Counted from the stretch's first letter, positions 1 to 8,358 are shown. The stretch: DNA of 40,004 nucleotides from Armatimonadota bacterium (GCA_020850315.1 JADZEY010000108.1:1-40004); one strand, 5' to 3'. The notes: generated from the letters alone by a model not told the origin. Translations and numbers: made by a program.

Positions 1-72
1 CCATTGCCAGCGGAGCGATTCTTCCGGCAACATATCGCGGAAGCCTTTTAGAGATTGATAGCGAGGGGACAT
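1..72 (-). CDS. hisS: Histidyl-tRNA synthetase, N-terminal fragment (cut by window edge)
   Basis: Reading leftwards from an ATG at 70-72, the minus strand gives 24 open codons that run off the window. The peptide contains the stretch KGFRDMLPEES, which resembles the conserved N-terminus of class II histidyl-tRNA synthetases (the KG-x-x-D-x-L-P motif that begins the catalytic domain). The enzyme charges tRNA-His in the cytoplasm. Only the start is visible, so the catalytic motifs cannot be checked. It lies downstream of modB on the same strand, separated by 183 bases containing a heptamer array, so it probably has its own promoter. The call rests on a short motif and is therefore moderate. Confidence 0.68.
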   Translation of the reverse strand, partial: MSPRYQSLKGFRDMLPEESLRWQW

Positions 73-92
73 GATAGGTTGGTAAGAGTGGT

Positions 93-169
93 TAGTCAGT
101 AGTCAGTAGTCAGTAGTCAGTAGTCAGTAGTCAGTAGTCAGTAGTCAGTGGTCAGTAGTCAGTGGTCAT
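93..169. repeat. Tandem heptamer array (TAGTCAG)n
   Basis: Eleven consecutive 7-base units can be read. Units at 93-148 are eight exact TAGTCAG copies; then come TGGTCAG, TAGTCAG and a final TGGTCAT. There are no spacers, so this is a simple short tandem repeat and not a CRISPR. It lies between hisS and modB and is followed by AT-rich TTCATAC-like heptamers at about 189-225. Confidence 0.95.
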
Positions 170-255
170 TTTTCCCCTTCTTCATTTCATACTTCATCAT
201 TCATACTTCATACTTTCATTTGTCATTCGAGCTTTTCAATCATTCGCCATTCCTC

Positions 256-921
256 TCACCGTCCAAGCCCGAGTTTCCGTTGCAGCCCATAAACTCCCAG
301 CAGGATGACGAAGGAGATTGCCAACAGGATCAGCGAGGTCTGGCCTGCGGCGGAGTAGTCCATGGCTTGGACGTTATCGTAAATGGCGATTGAGATGGTG
401 CGGGTTTGGCCGGGAAGGTTTCCGCCCACCATCATCACCACGCCGAACTCACCCAGTGTGTGCGCAAAGCTAAGAACGATTCCGGCAATCACCCCCGGCG
501 TGGCCAGTGGCAAGGTGATCCGCAGAAACGTCTGCAATCGCCCCACCCCCGAACACCATGCCGACTCCATCAGGTTTCGATCCACGCTTGCAATGGCAGC
601 GGTGAACGGCTGCACGGCGAACGGTAGGCTGTAGAGTATCGAAGCGATCAGCACGCCATGGAAGGTGAAGGGGAGTGCGCTGCCGAACAGGTCGTTCCAG
701 ATACTTCCCAACGTCCCTTGCGGGCCGATTGCCATCAGGATGTAGAACCCCAGCACCGTTGGCGGAAGGATCAGCGGCAGCGCGACCACTGCTTCAATCA
801 GGAATTTCCAGCGGATCCGTGTGACGCTAAGCCACCATGCCAACGGCAGGCCGATCACCACCAAAATCAGCGAGGTGAGCAACGACAACCGGACGCTTAA
901 CCAGAACGCTTGCCAATCCAT
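256..921 (-). CDS. modB: Molybdate ABC transporter permease ModB
   Basis: This 221-residue inner-membrane protein is the usual length for ModB, the permease that moves molybdate (or tungstate) delivered by ModA. It is rich in hydrophobic segments consistent with about five membrane helices. Its cytoplasmic EAA-type loop is visible around residues 120-145 (ESAWCSGVGRLQTFLRITLP), followed by the typical HTLGEFGVVMMVGG segment. The ATG is at 919-921 with a weak AAGGG upstream. The modA stop lies 33 bases upstream, so the two are co-transcribed. The ATPase gene modC, normally next, is absent here, since hisS follows. The ATPase must be elsewhere or shared. Confidence 0.93.
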   Translation of the reverse strand: MDWQAFWLSVRLSLLTSLILVVIGLPLAWWLSVTRIRWKFLIEAVVALPLILPPTVLGFYILMAIGPQGTLGSIWNDLFGSALPFTFHGVLIASILYSLPFAVQPFTAAIASVDRNLMESAWCSGVGRLQTFLRITLPLATPGVIAGIVLSFAHTLGEFGVVMMVGGNLPGQTRTISIAIYDNVQAMDYSAAGQTSLILLAISFVILLGVYGLQRKLGLGR

Positions 922-954
922 CAGCTTGCCCTTTGGGGTTGTCTTTTTGTGGGG

Positions 955-1752
955 TTATCCTTCCGAAACGGAAAAACCGTACTGGCGCAAAATTCCTTTC
1001 CCACGTGGGCTGGCCATAAATGCCCGCAACTGCTGGGCGGACTCTGGGTCGGCGGCCCATTTCAAGATCACCCCTCCTTGCTCCAGCCGTGGATAGAGTT
1101 CCAGCGGAAGCTCCACATATTTTCCGGCTTTTTGCATTGCTGGGGCCAGTGCCAGCGACAAGGCAATAATCCCAGCATCGGCAGCCCCTGTTTGTGCGAA
1201 CTGCGCGGTTTGTGCGATGTTGTCGCCGTAGATCAACCGGGGCTTGATCTGTTGGTAGATACCACTGCTGTTCAAGGCTGCAACGGCGGCGCGTCCGTAG
1301 GGGGCGTACTCGGGGTTGGCAATCGCTACTTTCCGCGCCGATGAATCCAGCAGCGAACGAATCCCCAACGACAGATCAATCGGCGAACCCGATGGAACCC
1401 ACACCACCAGATGCCCAACTGCGTAGGTGAACTGGCTTCCCGGAAGGGTGAGTTGTTGTTGAGCCAGCTTGTTGGGATACTGAATATCAGCCGACAAGTA
1501 CAGATCGAACGGAGCGCGGTTGGAAAGTTGGGCGTAGAAATTCCCCGACGATCCGTAGGAGACCGTGACGGTGATTTCGGGGTGCGATTGCTTGAAGGCT
1601 GCCACCACCTCATCGAACGCAAATTTTAAATCCGAAGCAGCCGCAACGGCGACGGTTTTGCCGACTGTGTTTTGCTGCGAAGGGAGGAGCAACCACACGG
1701 CAACCGCTGCAATCACCACAATACCAAGTACCCAGATTCTTCGTTGTTTCAT
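955..1752 (-). CDS. modA: Molybdate-binding periplasmic protein ModA
   Basis: This is the substrate-binding component of the molybdate ABC transporter. The 265-residue reading begins MKQRR followed by a single hydrophobic signal segment (residues about 5-22). The mature part shows the family landmarks AAASDL near the start, a YGSSGNFY oxyanion-binding segment, NPEYAPYGRAA and YGDNIAQTAQF. I chose the ATG at 1750-1752 because AAGG lies seven bases upstream. An ATG at 1758 has worse spacing. The frame stays open to 1848, but that extension runs through a terminator hairpin (1809-1831) and is unlikely to be coding. modB follows after 33 bases. Confidence 0.93.
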   Translation of the reverse strand: MKQRRIWVLGIVVIAAVAVWLLLPSQQNTVGKTVAVAAASDLKFAFDEVVAAFKQSHPEITVTVSYGSSGNFYAQLSNRAPFDLYLSADIQYPNKLAQQQLTLPGSQFTYAVGHLVVWVPSGSPIDLSLGIRSLLDSSARKVAIANPEYAPYGRAAVAALNSSGIYQQIKPRLIYGDNIAQTAQFAQTGAADAGIIALSLALAPAMQKAGKYVELPLELYPRLEQGGVILKWAADPESAQQLRAFMASPRGKGILRQYGFSVSEG

Positions 1753-1808
1753 GCTCATGCCTTGTTTGGTGAATGGCTTCATCCATGTTGTTAGAGGTGT
1801 TGGAACAG

Positions 1809-1831
1809 AAAAGCCCTTCGGTTGGAAGGGC
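1809..1831 (-). terminator. Rho-independent terminator after the PTS IIA gene
   Basis: On the minus strand a perfect 7-bp stem (GCCCTTC/GAAGGGC, 5-base loop) is followed immediately by TTTT and then CTGTT. It lies 59 bases beyond the IIA stop codon and 57 bases before the modA start. It should end or attenuate transcription of the IIA gene before modAB, and it argues against a longer modA reading. Confidence 0.8.
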
Positions 1832-1889
1832 GTAATCAGCAGAAGCATGGTTGAACGTGATACGCGGTGGTAACGCCGCCAACAACCCG

Positions 1890-2360
1890 CTACGTTGCGA
1901 AGTACCGTCCTTCCTCTTGCCGGAACAACTCCAACACTTGTTCCGGGCTTGCTGCCTGAAGCAGTTGGCTGCGGAAGGAGTCGCTGTTCATCAGGCGGCT
2001 GACGCGACTTAGCAGTTTTAGATGGGTTCCCACGTGCGAATCGTTCCCAACCAACATGAAGATCAACCGAACAGGTTGGTCATCCAACGAATCAAAATCC
2101 AGCGGCTGGGCGGTGATTGCAAATGCGGCAACAATGTCGGTAATGGCATCGGTTTTGCCGTGGGGGATCGCAAAGCCATGCCCCACGCCGGTGCTCATAA
2201 TCTTTTCCCGTTCCAGAATGGCCATGCGAACCTTCTCCAAGTTGATTACCTTGGGTGAGGTCTCTATCATATTGACCATACTGTTCAACGCTTCTTCCTT
2301 GGTTTCAGCCTGAAGGTTTGTTGCGATGAACGCTGTGCTCAGTATCGAGGAAATGTGCAT
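1890..2360 (-). CDS. PTS IIA-Ntr/fructose-type phosphocarrier domain protein
   Basis: This is a 156-residue single-domain EIIA of the fructose/mannitol/nitrogen class. The phosphorylatable histidine is expected at residue 67 in the segment GHGFAIPHGKT, which matches the family active site. The rest (LIFMLVG, THLKLLSRVSRL) also fits PtsN-like proteins. In many bacteria lone IIA-Ntr proteins regulate potassium, nitrogen or envelope functions through the nitrogen PTS instead of sugar transport. No sugar permease domain is nearby, which favours a regulatory role here. The ATG at 2358-2360 is supported by CAGGAG five bases upstream, so a longer open frame up to 2456 is not used. It is followed by the terminator at 1809-1831. 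Confidence 0.88.
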   Translation of the reverse strand: MHISSILSTAFIATNLQAETKEEALNSMVNMIETSPKVINLEKVRMAILEREKIMSTGVGHGFAIPHGKTDAITDIVAAFAITAQPLDFDSLDDQPVRLIFMLVGNDSHVGTHLKLLSRVSRLMNSDSFRSQLLQAASPEQVLELFRQEEGRYFAT

Positions 2361-2476
2361 ATCGGCTCCTGAACTGATGGGAAATGGGTTGATTCCACCC
2401 TGTTTAGCGGGTCGGCAACATACAAAAAAAGGGATGGGGGAAAGTGTGAAGAACAATTTGAAGGGGGGCGTGGTTT

Positions 2477-2544
2477 GTGGTCAGTTGTCAGTTGCAAAGA
2501 GGGGGGGCGTGGTCAGTTGTCAGTTGTCAGTTGCAAAGAGGGGG
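2477..2544. repeat. Duplicated block containing TCAGTTG heptamers
   Basis: Two copies of a block reading GTGG, then TCAGTTG units, then CAAAGAGGGGG are present. The first (2477-2507) has two heptamers; the second (2509-2544) has three. A degenerate GGGGGGCGTGG precedes them at 2463-2473. The unit differs by one base from a rotation of the TAGTCAG array at 93-169. The block lies between the IIA gene and the end of the toroid lipoprotein gene. Confidence 0.9.
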
Positions 2545-2581
2545 AGGTGTGGTTCGTTGATAGGCACTCAGTTCCTTCTTT

Positions 2582-3814
2582 CTATCCACCTTCCAATTCC
2601 CGACACCCAACCACTGCCAGTGCTGTTGCCAGAATCGGATCGTCCTCCTTCATCAGCACGCTGTGGCGGTTGCTGAAACTGCCGTCCTTGTGTTGCTCGG
2701 CAGCGTAGATGGCGGCGGCCTGCTGGGGCCAGTCTCCGGCAATTCCCAACGCGCGGTAGGCTTGGCAGCGTCCGGCAAGGTGGTAGTAGTGAAGTGCCAA
2801 ATGCCACGGCTCGGGGTCGCCTTCGGGGATGCCTTCGGGGCGGTCAAGGACTGGGTGGGTAATTAGCCAGTTTCGCACCCCCCCGATGCGCTCGTCGGTC
2901 AGCGGAACGCCAGCGGCCACCAATGCCAACGCGCCGTCGCAGGTTGCCGTGGCGTAGCTTCGGAAGGTGGCACAATGCTTTGCGTCGGCGGGTTCTTGCA
3001 GCCCCTTGTTTGCCCCCAACACAATCGGCGAAAAGTAGAAACCGCCATCGTAGCGGACCTTCCCCACGGCTTGCTCATCCAACCGATCATGCGGTTGCTG
3101 GCGCTGTTCGGATGGATGCTTCTGAAGAAGCCGCAAAAAGGCTGTGGCGTTGTCGTACATCGCTTGGTTCCGCACCCCCGATTCGCGCATTGCCTGAAGC
3201 ACCATGCGGTGGTGCGAAAGATCAACATGGCCGGGGCTACCTTCTGGCAAGGTTGGCGAACCAAACCCCCATGCTCCGTAGGCCAGATGTGCCGGACCAA
3301 AGCCGCGTTGCTCGGTGAGTTGTTGGCGTTGCAGGTAGGCAATGGTGTTGGCAATCAATGGCTGGTCGGTTGGTGTTCCGGCTTTGGCCAAGCAGCGCAG
3401 CCCGTAGCTGGTGGCGTAGTTGGGGTATTCGGTGATGTCGGGATCGCCCAACCCGATGCAGCCGTCGGCGTTGATGCTTCCGCGGATGAACTCCAATCCC
3501 CGCTCAATTTGTTGTTGCCGCCCTTTCTGCAGTTCGGCGGGAAGCCGAAGCAAGGCGTTCAACACAAATGGAGTGTAGGCTTGGCCGGAACGGAGCATCG
3601 CGTACTGCCGGCTGCGCCAAGCTCCATCGGATGATTGCTGGCCCCAAAGGTAATCGGCGGCGCGGCGGAGCGTTTGGGCGGGGTCAACGGTGGGGTTGCA
3701 TCCGTTCAGCAGCGTCGGGACGCTTCCCCCAATCAGAAGAAGCGTCCCCCCGCGTAGTGCTTGTTTCAGGAAGGTGCGGCGGCTTGCGGCGACCTTTTCG
3801 GGGCGATTGTTCAT
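2582..3814 (-). CDS. Tat-exported lipoprotein with alpha/alpha-toroid (squalene cyclase/prenyltransferase-like) repeats
   Basis: The 410-residue product starts with a twin-arginine signal (SRRTFLKQ, residues 11-18), a hydrophobic stretch and a lipobox-like LLNGC with Cys39, suggesting export in folded form and lipid anchoring. The mature part carries repeats of the terpenoid-cyclase/protein-prenyltransferase toroid type, for example LWGQQSSDGAWRS near residue 55 and a TCDGALALVAAG segment further on. The DxDD acid motif of squalene-hopene cyclases is not visible, so terpene cyclisation is not supported. It lies 21 bases downstream of a second toroid gene and is almost certainly co-transcribed with it. 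The substrate and reaction are unknown. Confidence 0.8.
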   Translation of the reverse strand: MNNRPEKVAASRRTFLKQALRGGTLLLIGGSVPTLLNGCNPTVDPAQTLRRAADYLWGQQSSDGAWRSRQYAMLRSGQAYTPFVLNALLRLPAELQKGRQQQIERGLEFIRGSINADGCIGLGDPDITEYPNYATSYGLRCLAKAGTPTDQPLIANTIAYLQRQQLTEQRGFGPAHLAYGAWGFGSPTLPEGSPGHVDLSHHRMVLQAMRESGVRNQAMYDNATAFLRLLQKHPSEQRQQPHDRLDEQAVGKVRYDGGFYFSPIVLGANKGLQEPADAKHCATFRSYATATCDGALALVAAGVPLTDERIGGVRNWLITHPVLDRPEGIPEGDPEPWHLALHYYHLAGRCQAYRALGIAGDWPQQAAAIYAAEQHKDGSFSNRHSVLMKEDDPILATALAVVGCRELEGG

Positions 3815-3835
3815 TGGCTCGGTTCGTTTGCGTAG

Positions 3836-5209
3836 CTATTGCACTACTCCGGTTGTTCCACCTTTGCCGCTGGTGATCCGAAGCATCTCGGCATCGCGGT
3901 CGGCGGTCAGGCACAGGATCACCGCAGCGGTGCAGAACACCGGGCTGGTGATGCAGTGATGCCCGCTCCAGCTTCCATCTCCATTCTGGATTTTCTGCAA
4001 CCGCTCGTGCATTTTATCATTCCATTTGCGCCAGTCGTCGCCGCCGGTGACAACCAACGATTCGCTGGAGAGCATGTAGCTTAGGAACTCCTCTCCGCCA
4101 TTGTTGCCAAAGCCGGAAAGCACCCGCTCATCGTTAAGTTTTGCCACGGCTGCGCCGTTTTGGTCGTAGGCGCGTGCAAGTTTGGAGGCTTCATTCCGGG
4201 TTATCCCGGCCTTCACCAAATTATCCACCGTGACATCATCGCTGTCGCGTAGTTTCCCTTCCCGTTTGGCTGCAACCACAATATCCTTTGCCCTTTTGGT
4301 TTCCTTTGCCGCGGCGCGTTGGCCGCTGGAGTTTGCGTACAGTTCAATCCCGGCTCCGGCATCGGCGCGGTACGATTTTGTGCTGGGGTTGTAGTTCCCT
4401 TTCTGATACTCGCGCGAGCGTTCCAGCACGCTATCGTTCACGGCACGTCCGTTTTCCTGGGCAATTTCCAGTGCGTTGTTGGCCATCGAGGATTGCAGCA
4501 CCGGTGCCCATCCGCCGTGGTTCCAGCTGCCGTCTTCTTTCTGGGAGTTTTCAATCTTCCGCACGCATTTGTCCAGTGCTTTCTCGGCGCGGGCTTTCAG
4601 TGTTGGCTCGTCGGCCAATGTTGGCAGCACGCGGCCAAAGAACTGGGCACAGAGCGAGACATCTACAAACTCACCCAGCTTCCGTTGGGGTTGTGTTCCG
4701 GCAACGTCGCTGATTCGTGGGCCTTCTTCTTTGTATTGCTCTACAGTGGTCAGTAAGTACTCAAGTGCGTGGCGGAGGTTTTCGCTGTACTCCCCTTTCA
4801 CTGGGTTGTAGCCGGCGCGAAGCAGTGCCATTGCGGTGAAGGCTGTTGTGCCGGGGTCAACCGTTACTGCGTGGGGATCGCGTTGGCCCTGTTTAGCGTA
4901 GCTTCCGGCGCCCCATCCACCATCCTTGTGTTGGGCATCGACCAACCACTGCAAGCCTTTTTGCATGAATGGATCAATGGGGCCGGGTTGGGTAATGGTT
5001 TCGTTGTTGTTGTTGGGGGTATTGTTGTTCAGCGGGGCATTTCTACCGTTTTGGGGAACATACTCGGTGGTTGCGGAATGTTGGTTGCCGAAGAAGGAGG
5101 TGATGCTGGCACCAAGCATCAATGTGCCAAGCGTAGCAAGTGCCGAAGCCCGAAGTGTGGTGAACTGCTGCGCCGTGCGGCGCGCTGGTGTGCGATGATC
5201 CTTTTGCAT
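3836..5209 (-). CDS. Exported alpha/alpha-toroid (prenyltransferase/squalene oxidase repeat) protein
   Basis: This 457-residue protein starts at the ATG 5207-5209, supported by AGGAT six bases upstream; the frame is open to 5356 but without good start signals. An N-terminal hydrophobic segment (about residues 20-40) is followed by an Asn/Pro-rich linker (NNNTPNNNN). Toroid repeats then follow: LVDAQHKDGGWG near residue 90, ENSQKEDGSWNHGGW in the middle, and QNGDGSWSGHHC near the end with further Cys and His. The DGxW signatures are QW-like. No DxDD motif is seen. The HHC...C cluster could bind metal, by analogy with protein prenyltransferase beta subunits, but this is inference. It is the first gene of a two-gene unit with the lipoprotein toroid. 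Confidence 0.78.
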   Translation of the reverse strand: MQKDHRTPARRTAQQFTTLRASALATLGTLMLGASITSFFGNQHSATTEYVPQNGRNAPLNNNTPNNNNETITQPGPIDPFMQKGLQWLVDAQHKDGGWGAGSYAKQGQRDPHAVTVDPGTTAFTAMALLRAGYNPVKGEYSENLRHALEYLLTTVEQYKEEGPRISDVAGTQPQRKLGEFVDVSLCAQFFGRVLPTLADEPTLKARAEKALDKCVRKIENSQKEDGSWNHGGWAPVLQSSMANNALEIAQENGRAVNDSVLERSREYQKGNYNPSTKSYRADAGAGIELYANSSGQRAAAKETKRAKDIVVAAKREGKLRDSDDVTVDNLVKAGITRNEASKLARAYDQNGAAVAKLNDERVLSGFGNNGGEEFLSYMLSSESLVVTGGDDWRKWNDKMHERLQKIQNGDGSWSGHHCITSPVFCTAAVILCLTADRDAEMLRITSGKGGTTGVVQ

Positions 5210-5458
5210 GGTGTGATCCTGATTAACATGGAAGATGACGGTGGATTGGATGTGATGGCCACACCCTCCCCTTCCCCCTGCTGTGGGAGAGGCCGATTTT
5301 CGATGTTCGTTGCGCAAGGAACATGGGGATGACGGCATGGGGTGGGTTTGTGACATGGGGGATTTTTATTCTTGTTTAAGGAAATGAAAAATCCCAAATT
5401 GACTCTATCAATTGGTGATTTCCCATCATCTATCTATCCTATTCTGGAGAGGTCCATC
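5210..5458. promoter_or_regulatory. Divergent intergenic region with 9-bp inverted repeat
   Basis: The 249 bases separate the divergent toroid operon and the 942-residue secreted protein gene. An inverted repeat GGGATTTTT (5359-5367) and AAAAATCCC (5387-5395) with a 19-base loop is present, and a C-rich/GGGAGAGG tract occurs at about 5263-5292. Promoters for both directions should lie here, but I cannot pick out convincing boxes. The plus-strand gene has GGAGAGG six bases before its ATG. Confidence 0.45.
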
Positions 5459-8287
5459 ATGCGTTCTGTTTGGTCTGTTCTGCTTGGGTTGCTTCTTGCT
5501 CATCTCACGGTTCTGGGGCAACAGCAAGATGTACGATTATCCTCCGAACCAGTTAGTTGTTTGCTACCAACTGACCTTCGTATTCAATCTGCAGCAAGCA
5601 TCGGCTCGACGGTGTTAGTGGCTTGGGGGACGGTTGTTGCCGAAGGGCAATCGGGTGGTGTGAAGAATGCGTTGCGGTTCCAATTGCTGCGCGACACAAC
5701 GCCGGTTGGTTTGCAGCGAACATTGCATGGGGCCGAAGCCATACCCCACAGTGTAGTGCGGGTGTTCGAGGTAATGGATCGTTATCTGATTCTGTGGAAT
5801 GACCGACGCGCCGGAGCGGAAGGGATCTATGCGCAAATAATGGATACCGCAGGAAATTTTGTAGGCGATGAACAGCAAATCAGCAACGGCATACTTCAGG
5901 CTGATAGCCTAGTGTGGCGGGTGCGTTCTTCCGCAGGGTGGTTTTTGGTTTGGCAAGATACGTCCACAGGGGGAAGGTTGCGGGGAGTGAGGCTGGATGA
6001 TCGGGGCAATCCAACGGACACGCCAACAACGCTGGCAATAGGAACGTACCGCTGGGGGCAGCAATTTTCTGCTATCCCAGGGCTGCTTTTGCTGAAGGAT
6101 CAGTCGGGAAATGCATTTGCTTTTTGGGGCGATAGTGGAATCGCTCCTATGCCGCTCCCCTCCGATCATTTCAAAGGTTCATATTTCTTGGATGCCGATA
6201 GCTCGTTGCTTGTATTGAAGGATACCACACTCTCCTTCTACAACTCCTTTGTTGATACGATCCCTGCTAAAACACTTCAGCTATCGTTTGGCCCCAACAT
6301 ACCGTATGGCTCGAACCTACTACGCGGCACGCCGATAGTGATGAAAGATGATAGTGGCGGGATCAGCATTATTTATATGCGCGAGCGGATAGCATTGGAG
6401 AATGTCTCTTATATCAGCCATCTCTACCGTCAAAAAATCCAAGGGGATACCCTCGGCAAAAAAGATACGCTTGCTGTATTAAAGTATTTGGATTATACCC
6501 ATGGTGGTTTCGCAGGGTATCGAACCAAGTTTGACGCAGCAATTATTAGCCAAGGATTTGATAACACCACCCTTGTCACTGTAAGGTTTTTTGAAGAGGA
6601 AATACAGAATTATATGATTTATAGAAGGGTTCCTAAATTTTTGACGTTCGCACATGATAACACAACATTTATGGGACCATTTCGGGATGCGGTGCTGCCA
6701 AGGCCACTGCGCCGTTTGGGGATAGATGGATCGCCAATAGAACGAAGGTTGTTCGATACGGTAAGTTCGGTTAGCGTGGTGGTGGCATCAGGTGCCGAGC
6801 AAGTGTTGACCACAAACATTACTGGCGAGATAATAAACACCCCGCAGCTACGCCCCAACGTGATTGAACGCGAAGGAAGGTTGTTGGTGACATACAACCA
6901 ACCGGAAGACAAAGCCAAATACGTTCTTGGCGGATGGGATGGGGGAGTAAATTCTACCGTGCGAATGTTGCGTCCACTGAGTATTCCTACCTATTATACT
7001 GTAGATGTTGATAAAACCTACGAATCAACTACTGAACAACTTTATGGTATGAATTATGCAGTTATACAACATAGGTTCTTTACCTCAAAATACACGCAAC
7101 GACGAGGGGAAACTCCAACCACTACATATACCGAAGAGTCCAATTTTTACATTGCAACCGATACAGGATGGTGTAAAGCAATCAAATTTAATGGTGCTGC
7201 AGTGCTGTGGCATGGAATACATTCGGCAGTGCTGGTGATGAGGCCATTGGAATTTCAGTATAACCCAGAGGAAAAAATGTTGTATGGGGGCGAATTAATT
7301 CAAGAAGATCCACTTGCAACGATCCCTAAACATCAACGGCGATACATCTATGCGTTAACCTCACACGGGAAAGTACAGTGGCAAATTGATAATGTCCCTG
7401 TAGTGGTTCCCGAATATCGAGATTCTGTAAAAGCCATTATTCCAATTGCCGACAAAGAATTTTTAGCCATCTATCCGGCCAGCCAGCAGCATCTGAAGGA
7501 TACTGTAGTGATGGAACAATCATCCCTACCCCAGATAAACGGGAAGATTGGATATCTGCGGTATATGGCACTCCGTAATCAGCGATACCTACGCTATTAT
7601 TCAATGGAGTCTGCGCCAAATACCTTACTGCTGGAAATCTTCTCTCACGGCGGAACATTGTTGGATTCTACCTCTTTGCAGTTCAATGGTTTGGCATCGC
7701 GGGTTGCTATCACACAGAACCCTGCTGATCGCTCTATTGCATTATTGTATGGCGGCGCAGGGGGGGCAAAACTGACGTTGTTGAGTGAACGACTGCGGGT
7801 GCAGAAAGATATCGATGCTGGCATGATGCCACTGCAAGATTATCCTCTCAGCATCACCCGCGATACCGTTGGGCTTGTGGCAGGGATATTCCGCAACGAC
7901 ACGCTGTTTGCTGTGTGGGAGGACCTCCGGAACGGCACACCGGATATTTACAGCACAGCATGGAAGACCCCGGAAACTATGGTGGCTCCCATCCTGCCGC
8001 CTCCCTCCTTAGCCATTTCCACAAACCAACCGATTAGTATCACAGCGGTTGCGCCAATCCCCTGCAAGGATCAACTGATCGTCCAACATCACCTTGCCGA
8101 GGGGGGAATTGTGACGTTCGACATTCTGGATGACATGGGAAGGAGCGTCAAGCAGATCACAAAAAAACTTCCGCAAGGCGTAAGCGAAAGCCATTTGGCA
8201 ACCGATGATCTGTTCCCAGGAGGCTATGCAGCAAGGATGCGGAGCCAGCATGGGGAAGCTATCATCCGGTTTCTTGTGGTGAGGTGA
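5459..8287 (+). CDS. Large secreted protein with type IX secretion-like C-terminal sorting domain
   Basis: The 942-residue product begins with a clear signal peptide (hydrophobic residues 5-20, cleavage likely near LGQ). GGAGAGG lies six bases upstream of the ATG at 5459; the frame extends upstream to 5372 without support. The long central region has no family that I recognise. Scattered short motifs such as LVWQDTSTGGRLRGVRLD, LILWNDRRAGAEGIYAQ and FAVWEDLRNGTPDIYS look like repeated beta-strand blades and suggest a beta-propeller-like body. The last about 85 residues (VAPIPCKDQLIVQ ... GGYAARM ... IIRFLVVR) resemble the sorting tail of type IX secretion cargo. The coding sequence looks more AT-rich around 6300-7600 than its neighbours. 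It is likely monocistronic. Confidence 0.75.
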   Translation: MRSVWSVLLGLLLAHLTVLGQQQDVRLSSEPVSCLLPTDLRIQSAASIGSTVLVAWGTVVAEGQSGGVKNALRFQLLRDTTPVGLQRTLHGAEAIPHSVVRVFEVMDRYLILWNDRRAGAEGIYAQIMDTAGNFVGDEQQISNGILQADSLVWRVRSSAGWFLVWQDTSTGGRLRGVRLDDRGNPTDTPTTLAIGTYRWGQQFSAIPGLLLLKDQSGNAFAFWGDSGIAPMPLPSDHFKGSYFLDADSSLLVLKDTTLSFYNSFVDTIPAKTLQLSFGPNIPYGSNLLRGTPIVMKDDSGGISIIYMRERIALENVSYISHLYRQKIQGDTLGKKDTLAVLKYLDYTHGGFAGYRTKFDAAIISQGFDNTTLVTVRFFEEEIQNYMIYRRVPKFLTFAHDNTTFMGPFRDAVLPRPLRRLGIDGSPIERRLFDTVSSVSVVVASGAEQVLTTNITGEIINTPQLRPNVIEREGRLLVTYNQPEDKAKYVLGGWDGGVNSTVRMLRPLSIPTYYTVDVDKTYESTTEQLYGMNYAVIQHRFFTSKYTQRRGETPTTTYTEESNFYIATDTGWCKAIKFNGAAVLWHGIHSAVLVMRPLEFQYNPEEKMLYGGELIQEDPLATIPKHQRRYIYALTSHGKVQWQIDNVPVVVPEYRDSVKAIIPIADKEFLAIYPASQQHLKDTVVMEQSSLPQINGKIGYLRYMALRNQRYLRYYSMESAPNTLLLEIFSHGGTLLDSTSLQFNGLASRVAITQNPADRSIALLYGGAGGAKLTLLSERLRVQKDIDAGMMPLQDYPLSITRDTVGLVAGIFRNDTLFAVWEDLRNGTPDIYSTAWKTPETMVAPILPPPSLAISTNQPISITAVAPIPCKDQLIVQHHLAEGGIVTFDILDDMGRSVKQITKKLPQGVSESHLATDDLFPGGYAARMRSQHGEAIIRFLVVR

Positions 8288-8335
8288 TTCTTCTGGATTG
8301 TTGAGGTGGAGTTTCCCCTTCGCGCCACCCCTTGT

Positions 8336-8350
8336 TGCAAATGATTTGCA
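8336..8350. promoter_or_regulatory. 7-1-7 palindrome, candidate Fur-family (Fur/Zur) operator
   Basis: TGCAAAT-G-ATTTGCA is a perfect 7-1-7 inverted repeat, the geometry typical of Fur, Zur and PerR operators. It lies 65 bases upstream of the start I chose for the first gene of a likely metal-uptake unit and nine bases before a candidate -33 element. Which regulator binds is not visible from the sequence. Confidence 0.5.
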
Positions 8351-8358
8351 TTTTCTCC

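Noticed and set aside
93-169. CRISPR-like periodic repeat
   Set aside because: Units are directly adjacent 7-mers with no spacers; it is a simple tandem repeat.
1753-1848. Longer ModA N-terminus
   Set aside because: It would be translated from within a terminator hairpin and adds a non-signal-like extension before the true signal peptide.
2582-5209. Squalene-hopene cyclase function for the toroid pair
   Set aside because: The DxDD catalytic motif is not seen and both proteins appear exported, which does not fit a hopanoid-forming enzyme.
4769-5332. 187-codon plus-strand open frame
   Set aside because: Antisense to the toroid protein, which has a good start, membrane segment and repeat motifs.
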